Origin: Pseudomonas fontis | GTDB taxonomy: Bacteria > Pseudomonadota > Gammaproteobacteria > Pseudomonadales > Pseudomonadaceae | Direction of reading: 5' to 3' | NCBI RefSeq assembly: GCF_028656955.1 | Contig: NZ_JAMDGY010000013.1 | Coordinates: 61,944 to 125,943 of the forward strand | Length of the DNA stretch: 64,000 nucleotides | Shown here: piece by piece, positions 1 to 8,430 of the stretch | Layout: every line of letters starts with the position of its first letter | How positions within the stretch are numbered: position 1 is the first letter of the stretch | Program-made: the position numbers and the translations under genes | Notes under the pieces: generated by a model | Seen by the model: only the letters and a program-made list of their open reading frames with translations | Database searches by the model: none | Told to the model about the DNA's origin: nothing

Positions 1-193
1 CATAGTCATCGACGTTGAATTCGTAGAGCTGCACGTCGGGGCGGCTGTTCGCCAACGTGGCGATCTGTGAATGCAGCTCGGCGCAGTACTGCCAGGCGCG
101 TGAGCCGAGCAACAGCAGGCCAGGTGTTTGACGTGGGTGAGTGTCGAGCAGCTTGCTCAGGTCGGTGAGGTCCGGGACGGTGATCAGTGTCAT
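1..193 (-). CDS. partial thioredoxin-like protein (3' end outside window)
   Basis: An open frame starts at ATG 193 on the minus strand and runs off the left edge, so only about 64 N-terminal residues are visible. A purine-rich AGGGAAGA lies upstream as a ribosome-binding site. The peptide has a hydrophobic strand (GLLLLGS), then RAWQYC, a helix, and a second strand ending YEFNVDDY. This order resembles the beta-alpha-beta start of a thioredoxin fold, where WCxxC would sit after the first strand, but only one cysteine (in WQYC) is present. A classical dithiol active site is therefore absent or lies elsewhere. It is downstream of the alginate operon and a small membrane-protein gene, on the same strand. 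The family call is inferred from pattern only; function is unknown. Confidence 0.45.
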   Translation of the reverse strand, partial: MTLITVPDLTDLSKLLDTHPRQTPGLLLLGSRAWQYCAELHSQIATLANSRPDVQLYEFNVDDY

Positions 194-263
194 GAAGGGG
201 TCTTCCCTGAAGAAAAGACTCCATTCAACACGCAGATTTCAAACGGCGGTACTGGTAGAAATA

Positions 264-731
264 CTAGTTGGCAAAACTGCCCTGAAGGTGTTCGGCACGA
301 AATTCCAGGGTTTGCGGGCGGTAGCCGGAGCGCAGTGGCGGCAGGGGCAGGCAGTCGCTCCAGCTGGCACCGGCCTGCAGTTCGCCGGGGCCGCGATAGC
401 GTGGGGCGCTATAGGTGTTCTCGGCCAGGTTGACCGTGTCGCCGGGGGCGTAGGCAGCAACACGCCAGCGCAGCTCCTGCAGCGGGACGGTGTTGCCGTT
501 GTTCATTTTGACTTGCAGCGGGCGGTCGACGGGGCAGTCTTTCGGGGCGTAGTTCAGGCGCAGTTCAAGGCGGGCCAGCTGGCTGGCCTCGCGATTGTCG
601 AGCCAGACCACCCAGACCCCGACCAGGCCCAGGCCGAGCAGGGCGGCGAGGGAGATGGGCAAGGCTTTGGCGGGGTAACGCAGGAGAAGAATCAGCCAGG
701 TGAGGATCAGCAGGATTCCGATGAACATGGT
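264..731 (-). CDS. small inner-membrane protein of unknown function
   Basis: A 155-residue protein if started at ATG 731 (MFIGILLILTW); an in-frame start 24 bases upstream is possible but would put a charged stretch before the membrane segment. Two closely spaced hydrophobic segments (residues about 2-19 and 24-43) anchor it, and the remaining ~110 residues look periplasmic, with several beta-strand-like stretches and paired cysteines. No catalytic motif was recognised. It lies 166 bases downstream of algA on the same strand, beyond a REP doublet, so it is probably not part of the alginate transcript. It resembles conserved hypothetical membrane proteins found near algA in pseudomonads, but I cannot name it. 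Confidence 0.6.
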   Translation of the reverse strand, partial: TMFIGILLILTWLILLLRYPAKALPISLAALLGLGLVGVWVVWLDNREASQLARLELRLNYAPKDCPVDRPLQVKMNNGNTVPLQELRWRVAAYAPGDTVNLAENTYSAPRYRGPGELQAGASWSDCLPLPPLRSGYRPQTLEFRAEHLQGSFAN

Positions 732-795
732 GGGCGCCTTGGGTGCAGTTACCATCCATCCTAATAGCGGTGCGGGGCGGCGACAACTTTAAAAG

Positions 796-881
796 CATCG
801 CCGGCAAAGCCGGCTCCCACAGGCAATGGCAGGGTTTCTGAAAGCACCGCCTTACCTGTGGGAACCGGCTTTGCCGGCGAT
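796..881. repeat. REP doublet (inverted pair) after algA
   Basis: Two copies of a REP palindrome (GCCGGCAAAGCCGGCTCCCA type) face each other at 796-823 and 855-881, separated by about 30 bases. This is the P. putida-style REP pair. It sits just past the algA stop codon, at the 3' end of the alginate operon, where it could stabilise the mRNA end or mark a domain boundary. Confidence 0.85.
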
Positions 882-897
882 AGGGCCCTACGGCTGA

Positions 898-2349
898 CTA
901 CTGGGCAATGGTCTTGATCGACACCCCCCGCTCAATCGGCGTCGAGCGCCCGTAGATATCTTCGAAACGCTCGATATCATCCTCGCCGAGGTAGCTACCC
1001 GACTGCACCTCGATGATCTCCAGCGGGATCTTGCCCGGGTTGCGCAGGCGGTGGATCGAGGCAATCGGAATATAGGTCGACTGGTTCTCGCAGAGCAGGA
1101 ACACATTCTCGTCACAGGTCACTTCCGCCGTGCCGGACACCACGATCCAGTGCTCCGCCCGGTGGTGGTGCATCTGCAGCGACAGGCTCGCCCCCGGCTT
1201 GACCGTGATGTGCTTGACCTGGAAACGCCCGCCCATGTCCACCGAGTCATACGAACCCCACGGCCGGTACACCTCGCAGTGGTTCTGGGTTTCGCTGCGG
1301 CCCTGGGCGTCCAGGGTATTGACCATCTGCTTGACGCCCTGGACCTTGTCCTTGTGGGCAATCATCATCGCGTCCTTGGTCTCGACCACGACGATGTTCT
1401 CCAGGCCGATCACCGACACCAGCTTGCCGTTGCCGTGGATCATGCAGTTGCGGCTGTCCTGCACCACCACGTCGCCCTTGGTGACGTTGCCGTTGGTGTC
1501 CTTCTCGTGCACATCCCACAGCGATGACCAGCAGCCGACATCGCTCCAGCCGGCACTCAGTGGCACCACGCAGGCGCGCTGGGTTTTTTCCATCACCGCG
1601 TAGTCGATGGAGTTGTCCGGGCAGCAGGCGAAGGTGGCCTCGTCGATGCTGACGCTGTCGCCGTCCTCCTGGCTGCGTTCCAGGGTCAGCACGCAGGTGT
1701 CATAGATATCCGGGTCATGCTTTTTCAGCTCTTCGAGGAAGCGGCTGGCACGGAACAGGAACATCCCGCTGTTCCAGAAATACCCCCCGGCCTTGACGAA
1801 CTCGGTGGCACGCTTCTCGTCCGGTTTCTCGACGAACTGCGCGACCCGGCTGACGCCTTCGGGCAGCAGTGCATCCTGGCTCGACTTGATATAGCCGTAG
1901 CCGGTTTCCGGCTTGGTCGCCGGCACCCCGAACAACACCATCTCGCCTCGTTCGGCCGCCACGGTGGCCAGGGCCAGGGCGCGTTGCAGGGCCTTTTGGT
2001 CATCGATCACGTGGTCGGCCGGGAGCACCAGCATCAACTCGTCGCGCCCTTCAGACACCAGCTTCAACGCGGTCAGCGCCACGGCGGGTGCGGTGTTGCG
2101 ACCGAACGGCTCCATGAGGATGGCCTGGGTCTCCAGCTTGAGGTTGCCCAACTGCTCGTTGACGATGAAGCGGTGGTCCTTGTTGCACACCACGATGGGC
2201 GCCTGCATGCCGTCGAACACCAGGCGCGAGAGGGTTTGCTGGAACAGCGTGTGTTCACCGGTCAGGGCCAGGAACTGCTTGGGGAATTGCTTGCGCGACA
2301 GCGGCCACAGACGCGAACCGCTACCGCCGGACAGGATGACTGGAATCAT
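898..2349 (-). CDS. algA: mannose-1-phosphate guanylyltransferase / phosphomannose isomerase
   Basis: A 483-residue bifunctional enzyme that makes mannose-6-phosphate from fructose-6-phosphate and later GDP-mannose from mannose-1-phosphate and GTP, in the cytoplasm. The N-terminus carries the nucleotidyltransferase signature GGSGSRLWPLSRKQFPK (residues about 8-24), and EKPD appears further on. The C-terminal cupin has the type II isomerase metal motif around QMHHHRAEHW. Length matches known AlgA proteins (about 481 residues). It is the last gene of the alginate operon, 33 bases after algF. Like other operons of this type it depends on a separate phosphomannomutase (AlgC), which is not in the window. 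Confidence 0.97.
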   Translation of the reverse strand: MIPVILSGGSGSRLWPLSRKQFPKQFLALTGEHTLFQQTLSRLVFDGMQAPIVVCNKDHRFIVNEQLGNLKLETQAILMEPFGRNTAPAVALTALKLVSEGRDELMLVLPADHVIDDQKALQRALALATVAAERGEMVLFGVPATKPETGYGYIKSSQDALLPEGVSRVAQFVEKPDEKRATEFVKAGGYFWNSGMFLFRASRFLEELKKHDPDIYDTCVLTLERSQEDGDSVSIDEATFACCPDNSIDYAVMEKTQRACVVPLSAGWSDVGCWSSLWDVHEKDTNGNVTKGDVVVQDSRNCMIHGNGKLVSVIGLENIVVVETKDAMMIAHKDKVQGVKQMVNTLDAQGRSETQNHCEVYRPWGSYDSVDMGGRFQVKHITVKPGASLSLQMHHHRAEHWIVVSGTAEVTCDENVFLLCENQSTYIPIASIHRLRNPGKIPLEIIEVQSGSYLGEDDIERFEDIYGRSTPIERGVSIKTIAQ

Positions 2350-2382
2350 GAGTATTCTCCGAACGTTGAAAGGGGCAGGTGA

Positions 2383-3030
2383 TTAACGGGTGGACACCGG
2401 GCGCTTGACCCAGACCGGCGACAGGCTGCTGCCGGAACCGGTCACGTAGAGCACGGCGGCTTCGCCACGCTCGAGTGCCACGGGCTTGAGGTCGCTGACT
2501 TTCTTGTCGCCTTCATACAGCGCCAGGCTGACCTTGACCGGGTTGATCTCGCGCTCGCCGCGCGCCTTGGCCGCGACCGGCTTGACCACTTCGGTCTTGC
2601 CATCGGCGGTCTTCAGGGTCAGGGCCTGGTCGCTGAGGTTCTGCACGCGTACCAGGGATTTCTGCTTGTTGCGAAACGGTGGTTCCTCGACCAGTTGCGG
2701 TGTGCCGCCGGCGTGGTTGACCAGGGTGTAGTAGTGGTCGGAGGCGAGCTTGACCGGCACGCTCTGGCTGCCGACCTTGGCGCTGTAGTCGCCTTGCGGC
2801 ATGAAGCTGAAGTCACTGCTGGCCTGCGCGCCGACTTCGCTGATCTGGGTGTTGCCGACACTGGCGGCGACCGGTTGGTTGCTGGCGTTGTAGATGCGCA
2901 CGAAGGTCGAGCCTTTCGGTGCACTCGGGCCATACAGCGCGGCATCGGCGCCGGCCCAGGCCTGCAGCGAGAGCAGGCTGATGCCGGCGGTCAGGGCGAA
3001 AGCTTTGGCAATACGGTGCTTGGTGGTCAT
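2383..3030 (-). CDS. algF: alginate O-acetylation protein AlgF
   Basis: A 215-residue periplasmic protein with an N-terminal signal peptide (KHRIAKAF...LLSLQAWA, cleavage near residue 26). It is required, with AlgI, AlgJ and AlgX, for O-acetylation of mannuronate residues; it is thought to relay acetyl groups or bridge the membrane and periplasmic components. The body is beta-rich with no obvious catalytic triad. It lies between algJ (12 bases upstream) and algA (33 bases downstream), the canonical position. Length agrees with the family (about 215). Confidence 0.95.
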   Translation of the reverse strand: MTTKHRIAKAFALTAGISLLSLQAWAGADAALYGPSAPKGSTFVRIYNASNQPVAASVGNTQISEVGAQASSDFSFMPQGDYSAKVGSQSVPVKLASDHYYTLVNHAGGTPQLVEEPPFRNKQKSLVRVQNLSDQALTLKTADGKTEVVKPVAAKARGEREINPVKVSLALYEGDKKVSDLKPVALERGEAAVLYVTGSGSSLSPVWVKRPVSTR

Positions 3031-3042
3031 GTGCGTTACCTC

Positions 3043-4200
3043 TCAGTGTTCCGTCCGATGGGACGACAGGGCCAGGTCTTGCTTGGCATTGCGGGTTTTT
3101 TTCAGCTGCGCGATCCACTGCGGATCGAAGGCGCTGAGGTCGTTTTTCATTGGCAGATAGCGTTCCGGGAATTCCCAGATCAGCACGTGTGGCGCGCTGT
3201 TTTTGAAGGCGTCGGTTTGCAGGTACTTGAGCATTGGCAGCAGCGGGCCATGGCCGTCTTCGGCGTAATTGACCACGTCGCTGCGCAGCGCCTGTTGCAG
3301 CGCACCGAGGAAGTTCCAGTGCGGGTTGGCGCTGTAGCTGGTGCCCACCAGCGCCACCGGGATCTGCTTGTCGGCGAACAGTGCGTCGTCGCCATCGGTG
3401 TTGCCTTCGGCCGGGCGGGTAGTGCGTTGTTGCAGGGTGTCCGGGGCGGGCAGCAGGTGGGTGAACAGCGGGTCCAGTGGCAGGAAGTTGGTCAGGTCAC
3501 CTTTGTACGGCGCGCTGGGTTGGGTGTCGGTGACGAACAGCTCCGGGGTGTGGCTGAGCAGGTCCTGGCGGCTGATGGCTTCGGCCAGTTGCTGGGCCGC
3601 GACTTCGGCGCCCATCGGCGTCCAGTGCGAGTCGGTGCGCAGGAACACCTGGCCGCGGTCCTTGGCGCTCTGTAGCGGGGCGAGCAGGTCCGGGGCGAAC
3701 ACGCCGGCCTGGCGAGCCTGGGCGTGGAAGCGGCTGAACAGGTCGTCGTGCAGGCGGGTCGGGGTTTGCTCGCCGATGTATTCGGGGTACAGGCGCGCCT
3801 TGGCCGGGACGATCGCCAGGACCAGTTGCACGCCGTGCTCCTGCAGGGTGTCGCGCACCCCGCGGATCAGCGCCAGGTTTTCCAGCACGTGCTGGTCGGC
3901 GCTGGCCACCGGCTTGAACTCTTCATCGCTGAACAGCCACTGCTCGCGGCCCAGCACCACGCCGGGGCGGCCTTCGTTGAACAGTTTGAAGTCCATCGCC
4001 GCCCAGAGGTTGGTGCCGATGCGCTTGAGCGGGAACTCGGCGTCGTAATGGGTTTCGGCGGCCTTGGCCAGCTTGCCGTTGAGGGTGGTCATCTGCGCAG
4101 TGCGCTGGAAACTGCCCAGGCCGCCCAGCGACCACAGGCCCAGGCCCAGCAGCAGGGCGAGGAACAGCAGCGAATAGAGTTTGCGTAATGATCGGGTCAT
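3043..4200 (-). CDS. algJ: alginate O-acetyltransferase AlgJ
   Basis: A 385-residue protein anchored by one N-terminal membrane segment (residues about 9-28) with a periplasmic SGNH-hydrolase-like domain. The catalytic residues expected for AlgJ are visible: D190 and H192 in RTDSHWTPMG, and S288 in VGTSYS. It takes part in acetyl transfer to alginate with AlgI, AlgF and AlgX. The gene starts 11 bases after the algI stop. Its closest paralogue in the operon is algX, which shares the DxHW and GTS motifs. Confidence 0.95.
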   Translation of the reverse strand: MTRSLRKLYSLLFLALLLGLGLWSLGGLGSFQRTAQMTTLNGKLAKAAETHYDAEFPLKRIGTNLWAAMDFKLFNEGRPGVVLGREQWLFSDEEFKPVASADQHVLENLALIRGVRDTLQEHGVQLVLAIVPAKARLYPEYIGEQTPTRLHDDLFSRFHAQARQAGVFAPDLLAPLQSAKDRGQVFLRTDSHWTPMGAEVAAQQLAEAISRQDLLSHTPELFVTDTQPSAPYKGDLTNFLPLDPLFTHLLPAPDTLQQRTTRPAEGNTDGDDALFADKQIPVALVGTSYSANPHWNFLGALQQALRSDVVNYAEDGHGPLLPMLKYLQTDAFKNSAPHVLIWEFPERYLPMKNDLSAFDPQWIAQLKKTRNAKQDLALSSHRTEH

Positions 4201-4211
4201 GGTCGGCTCAC

Positions 4212-5672
4212 TCAGAACTGGAAGTAGAGGAACGGCGAGTAGCTTTGCGCCGAGAGTTTGAGAATCGACGCGGCGAACAGCAGCAGCACCAGCGCGCGGG
4301 TCATGATCTTGGTCCAGTCCAGGCGCATGACCTCGCCATCGGCGTTGAACGTCAGTGGTGCCGGGCGCGGCTCTGGGCGCGCATTGCGGTAGAAGTCACG
4401 CAGGCCGAAGAACGCCAGGGTCGCATAGGCCAGCACCAGGGTTGCCACTTGCAGGCCGGTGAGGTTGGCGCGGTTGAGTTCCGACAACTGCCAGTCGCCG
4501 AAGCTGAACATGGCCCCGTACATGCGCCCGGCGACGTGCAGGTTTTCCGCACGGAAGATCACCCAGCCCATCACCACCAGGAGGAAGGTGAAGGCCCACT
4601 TGATCGGGTTGAAGCGCTGCGGGTTGGTGTTCAGCCCCAGTGCCCGCTCGATGGCCAGCCACATGCCGTGCCAGGCGCCCCAGATGATGTAGGTGAAGTT
4701 GGCGCCGTGCCAAAGGCCGCCCAGCAGCATGGTCAGGAACAGGTTGCGGTAGGTGGCGAAGGTGCCGCCGCGGTTGCCGCCCAGGGTGATGTAGAGGTAG
4801 TCGCGCAGCCAGGTCGACAGGCTGATGTGCCAGCGCCGCCAGAACTCGGTGATCGACTGGCTGATGTACGGCTGCTTGAAGTTCTCCATGAAGCGAAAGC
4901 CCATCATCAGGCCCAGGCCGATGGCCATGTCGCTGTAGCCGGAGAAGTCGAAGTACAGCTGCGCGGTGTAGGCCAGCGCGCCGAGCCAGGCATCGCCGGT
5001 ACTCGGGTTTTGCAGGGCGAAGCAGTGGTCGGCGACCACTGCCAGGGTGTCGGCGATGAACACCTTCTTGATGAAACCCTGCATGAACCGCGTGCAGCCC
5101 TCGGAGAATTTGTCGAGGGTGTGGGTGCGGTGGTTGAACTGGTCGGCCAGGTCGCGAAAGCGCAGCACGGGGCCGGCGATCAGGTGCGGGAAGATCGCGA
5201 CGAAGGCGGCGAAGTCGATCAGGTTGCGGGTGGCCGGGGTATCGCCGCGGTACACGTCGATGATGTAGCTGATCGACTCGAAGATGTAGAACGAGATACC
5301 GATCGGCAACAGCACGTGGGTGAGGATGAACGGCTCAAGGCCGAACGAGCTCATGATCGCGTTGATGCTGTCCACGCCGAAGTTGGCGTATTTGAAGTAG
5401 CCGAGGATGCATAGGTCGACGGCAACGCCGAGCAACAGCCAGCGTTGGGCGGGCTTGGTGCGCACGCCGGCGGCGCCGACTTTCAGGCCGATCCAGTAGT
5501 TCCACAAGGTGACCCCGGCGAACAGCGCGAGGAAGTCCACCCGCCACCAGGCGTAGAACAGGTAGCTGGCCAGCAGCAACAGCAGGTTGCGATAGCGTTG
5601 CCCGCTCAGGTAGTACAAGCCGAGAAAGATCGGCAGGAACAGGAACAGGAACACATTGGACGAGAACACCAT
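4212..5672 (-). CDS. algI: membrane-bound O-acyltransferase AlgI
   Basis: A 486-residue polytopic inner-membrane protein of the MBOAT family that passes acetyl groups across the membrane for alginate acetylation. The MBOAT catalytic histidine is visible as H322 in GGLWHGANF, and the conserved EFWRRWHISLS motif lies near residues 276-286. Many hydrophobic segments run through the protein. It starts after a 188-base gap downstream of algL that contains a palindrome and a REP doublet, the only large gap inside the operon. It is followed closely by algJ. Confidence 0.96.
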   Translation of the reverse strand: MVFSSNVFLFLFLPIFLGLYYLSGQRYRNLLLLLASYLFYAWWRVDFLALFAGVTLWNYWIGLKVGAAGVRTKPAQRWLLLGVAVDLCILGYFKYANFGVDSINAIMSSFGLEPFILTHVLLPIGISFYIFESISYIIDVYRGDTPATRNLIDFAAFVAIFPHLIAGPVLRFRDLADQFNHRTHTLDKFSEGCTRFMQGFIKKVFIADTLAVVADHCFALQNPSTGDAWLGALAYTAQLYFDFSGYSDMAIGLGLMMGFRFMENFKQPYISQSITEFWRRWHISLSTWLRDYLYITLGGNRGGTFATYRNLFLTMLLGGLWHGANFTYIIWGAWHGMWLAIERALGLNTNPQRFNPIKWAFTFLLVVMGWVIFRAENLHVAGRMYGAMFSFGDWQLSELNRANLTGLQVATLVLAYATLAFFGLRDFYRNARPEPRPAPLTFNADGEVMRLDWTKIMTRALVLLLFAASILKLSAQSYSPFLYFQF

Positions 5673-5722
5673 CCCGATCTCTCCTTGTCGTTATCCATAT
5701 CGGGGCAGCAGCCCCCCAAACC

Positions 5723-5742
5723 CCCCATGAACATTCATGGGG
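5723..5742. other. 20-bp inverted repeat between algL and algI
   Basis: A perfect inverted repeat, CCCCATGAA-CA-TTCATGGGG, lies in the gap upstream of algI (50 bases before its start on the minus strand). It could form a tight hairpin in the operon mRNA or serve as a protein site. No T-run follows it on the minus strand, so it is not a standard intrinsic terminator. Confidence 0.6.
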
Positions 5743-5772
5743 AAACCTTCATTGCGTATGCCCTGCACTGAC

Positions 5773-5850
5773 CCTGTGGGAGCCGGCCTTGCCGGCGATG
5801 CTTCCAGGGCTGGCGTGCGGCCCATCGCTGGCAAGGCCAGCTCCCACAGG
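5773..5850. repeat. REP doublet between algL and algI
   Basis: Two inverted copies of the REP palindrome lie at 5773-5800 (CTGTGGGAGCCGGCCTTGCC...) and about 5823-5850 (...GGCAAGGCCAGCTCCCACAG). The second copy has a G-to-A difference in the stem. It lies 10 bases past the algL stop codon, inside the alginate operon. Confidence 0.85.
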
Positions 5851-5860
5851 GTTTGCGGGG

Positions 5861-6970
5861 TTAGTGCTTGCGGGTTTCGGCCTGCGGGTCATACACCCGC
5901 GTGACATCCCCACCCAGGCGGAAGCTCTTGAACGGCTGCATCTCGTGCTTCTTCTCCAGCGCATCGGCGCTGCAGCGATAGAGGCTGCACCACGGCTCCA
6001 GCCAGGCGTATTTGCTGTCGATCTTCAGGTCGTCCATGTCCTGCTTTTCACCATTCTTGGCCTTGAACGCACTCGGGTCCTCAACCCCCGACAGCACCCG
6101 GTCCCCCAGGCGCTTGAGCGCACTGTTGTTCTCGCCGCGCACATCCACGCCATTGGCCTGGGCGAAACTGGCGATCATTGCCAGCGGCGGCAGCGCATAG
6201 TTGTGGTACGCCAGCGCACGCTGCTTGCGGTGCAGTTCGTTGGGCAGGAAGCCCTGCGCATCCACCTGGTTGGCGCCGATCTTGTATTCCTTGATTGCCC
6301 AGTCGAACAGGTCACGCCGGTCAGTCGCGACCGCCGTGGCCATCACCGACCAGGCCGCCCAGTACGAGTGGTTGTTGATCTTCGCCAGCGGCAGATCGCT
6401 CCAGTCGCTGACCACCTGGTCGGCCAGGCGGCCAAACCATTTCTCGATCAGCTCGGCCTGCTGCTGATGCGCCGCCAGCGGGTGCGAATCGGAGAACTTC
6501 AGGCGCAGGTAGGCGGCGCTCATGCTGCCCAGCGCCCATTTGCGCATCGACTTGCCGGTGTGGTTGAAGTCCGTGGACATCAGCGCATCGGCGCGTGCCC
6601 AGGTGCCCAGCCACTGCAGCGTGCAATCGAGCTGTTGCGGGCGACCGTCGCGCATGTACTGCATCACCTGCTTGCTTACCCCGCGCTCCAGCGTGGTGAT
6701 GCTCGCGGTGGAGTCGCGGAAGGCTTTTTCCGAAGCGCTGTTCAGCGTGGCGCGGGCCTTGTCCGAGCCCTCGTACTTGCTGCGAAACTGCAACGGGCCG
6801 GTATAGGGCGTCGGCACGGCCTCGCACTGGAAATCGTTGGGCCCGGTCTTGAGCTTTTCGATGCCGGCGCTGTAGCCCTGCGGCGGCACCAGCGCGGCGG
6901 CCTGTACGGCCGGGCCGAACAGGGCCAGGGCGAGCAGGCCGGGGGCGGCGATCTTGCGCAAATGGTTCAT
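5861..6970 (-). CDS. algL: alginate lyase AlgL
   Basis: A 369-residue periplasmic polysaccharide lyase (PL5) that cleaves mannuronate-rich alginate by beta-elimination and clears polymer stranded in the periplasm. The start at ATG 6970 follows TGAGG and gives a normal signal peptide ([10 protein letters not shown]...AVQA); the frame is open 16 codons upstream but would overlap algX. The catalytic NNHSYW motif is at residues 199-204, and the family's [11 protein letters not shown] stretch is near residue 120. It follows algX by 7 bases. Confidence 0.96.
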   Translation of the reverse strand: MNHLRKIAAPGLLALALFGPAVQAAALVPPQGYSAGIEKLKTGPNDFQCEAVPTPYTGPLQFRSKYEGSDKARATLNSASEKAFRDSTASITTLERGVSKQVMQYMRDGRPQQLDCTLQWLGTWARADALMSTDFNHTGKSMRKWALGSMSAAYLRLKFSDSHPLAAHQQQAELIEKWFGRLADQVVSDWSDLPLAKINNHSYWAAWSVMATAVATDRRDLFDWAIKEYKIGANQVDAQGFLPNELHRKQRALAYHNYALPPLAMIASFAQANGVDVRGENNSALKRLGDRVLSGVEDPSAFKAKNGEKQDMDDLKIDSKYAWLEPWCSLYRCSADALEKKHEMQPFKSFRLGGDVTRVYDPQAETRKH

Positions 6971-6977
6971 GTGCACC

Positions 6978-8420
6978 TCACTGGCCAGCCTGCGCAGTAC
7001 GCTGCGCAGTGCCGGCAAAGTTGTTGCGTTTGCAAAGGGTGGCCTCGACTTTCTGGGTGCCGCTTTCCGGCCCCTGGACTTCCACCGCGAGCAAGGTCTG
7101 GCTGGCCCAGTCCTCGTCCTCGCGCAGCTGGAAGGCGAAGCGCCCGTCGGTGTCGGAGGTTTGCGGTTTCTCGATCTTCAGGTCTTCATGGCGACCGTTC
7201 AGGTACCAGAGGGTCGCCTGCAAGGTCTTGACCGAGGTGTCCTCGAACTTGATGTCCAGCTGATGGCGACCATTGACCAGGTCCTTGATCACGCCACCCT
7301 TGCCATTGACCATCAGCTCGTTCTTGCCAGGCTTGAGCGTGGTGTTCACCTGCATCTGCGCCGGCCGGCCTTCACAACCGTTGTCGAGCAGGGCGAGCAT
7401 CTGCCGCCAGATGGTTTCCTGGTCCAGGCGGTACAGCGGCGAGAATTCCCAGATGAGAATCTTCGGCGGGTGCTGCTGGAAGTCGTCGCTGCCCAGGTAC
7501 TGGATCATCGAGCCTTCCAGGCCGCCGCCGGGGAAGGCGACGTTGAGCACGTCGGCGCCGATGTACTGCTCCAGGAAGCCGGAGAAGTTGTAGTTCTTGC
7601 CACTGTGGCTGGTGCCGACCAGGGTGATCTGCGGGTTGCCGGAATCACCGAACAGATCGTCGCTTCCGCTTTCACCCTTGGGTTCGGTGCTGAACTGGTC
7701 CATGTACTGCACCGCGTAGCTGCTGCCGCACAGCTGGCCGGCAACGTTGTGCAGGGTGCCGGTCTTGCCCATGCGCCCGGACTTGTGGCTTTCGAACTCG
7801 CGCTTGGGCACGTCGGCGAAGGCCGGCATCTGGTGTACGGTTTCGGCTACCAGCTTGGCCGCGCGTTCGGCGCCATAGGGCGTCCAGTGCTGGTCGCCAC
7901 GGAAGTAGAAGTCCTTGCCTTGCTGCGCGGCCGGCAGTTGCTCGTTGGTCAGCGGCGACAGGTCGGGCACGTTGTAGCCCATCTTGCTGAAGCGCTGGAG
8001 CATGGCCTGGTAGTTGTGCAGGGCTTTTTCGTAGTTGAACGCGGCCTTGTCGGCCGGCTTGAGCATGTTGCGGTTCACCAGGCCACGGGTCGGCTGGTAC
8101 ACCACCACCAGCTCGACGCCGCGTGCCTTGAACGCATCGTGAATCTGCTGCAGGCGGCGGTAGCCGGCCGGGCTGGTGTCGAATTCGGTGCGCAGGTCTT
8201 CGCGGGTACGGAACAGCCAGTCGCCCTGGGCTTGGACCAGGGTGGTGAAGTTCTGCTGGTAGCGCGTGGTGTAGCGGCTGGCATCGTGCGCTTCAGGGCA
8301 CAGTTGGCAGCACGGTTCGGCGCTGAAGCTCGGCGCCTGCACCTCGGCGGCGCGGGCACCGTTGCTGATCGCCAGCAGGGCGGCGCTCAGGCCAAGCAGT
8401 TTCATCAGGTGTGGGGTCAT
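6978..8420 (-). CDS. algX: alginate biosynthesis protein AlgX
   Basis: A 480-residue periplasmic protein with an N-terminal SGNH-like acetyltransferase domain and a C-terminal carbohydrate-binding module. Visible catalytic positions are D176 and H178 in [10 protein letters not shown] and S271 in VGTSHSG. It accepts acetyl groups and transfers them to the polymer, and is part of the trans-envelope secretion complex. A signal peptide ([17 protein letters not shown]) is present; the true start may be the Met at residue 6. It sits between algG (10 bases upstream) and algL. Confidence 0.96.
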   Translation of the reverse strand: MTPHLMKLLGLSAALLAISNGARAAEVQAPSFSAEPCCQLCPEAHDASRYTTRYQQNFTTLVQAQGDWLFRTREDLRTEFDTSPAGYRRLQQIHDAFKARGVELVVVYQPTRGLVNRNMLKPADKAAFNYEKALHNYQAMLQRFSKMGYNVPDLSPLTNEQLPAAQQGKDFYFRGDQHWTPYGAERAAKLVAETVHQMPAFADVPKREFESHKSGRMGKTGTLHNVAGQLCGSSYAVQYMDQFSTEPKGESGSDDLFGDSGNPQITLVGTSHSGKNYNFSGFLEQYIGADVLNVAFPGGGLEGSMIQYLGSDDFQQHPPKILIWEFSPLYRLDQETIWRQMLALLDNGCEGRPAQMQVNTTLKPGKNELMVNGKGGVIKDLVNGRHQLDIKFEDTSVKTLQATLWYLNGRHEDLKIEKPQTSDTDGRFAFQLREDEDWASQTLLAVEVQGPESGTQKVEATLCKRNNFAGTAQRTAQAGQ

Positions 8421-8430
8421 GTGGGCTTCC

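Noticed and set aside
796..881. REP doublet as the intrinsic terminator of the alginate operon
   Set aside because: No T-run follows on the minus strand. The element is a typical REP pair; it may affect mRNA stability but cannot be called a terminator from sequence.
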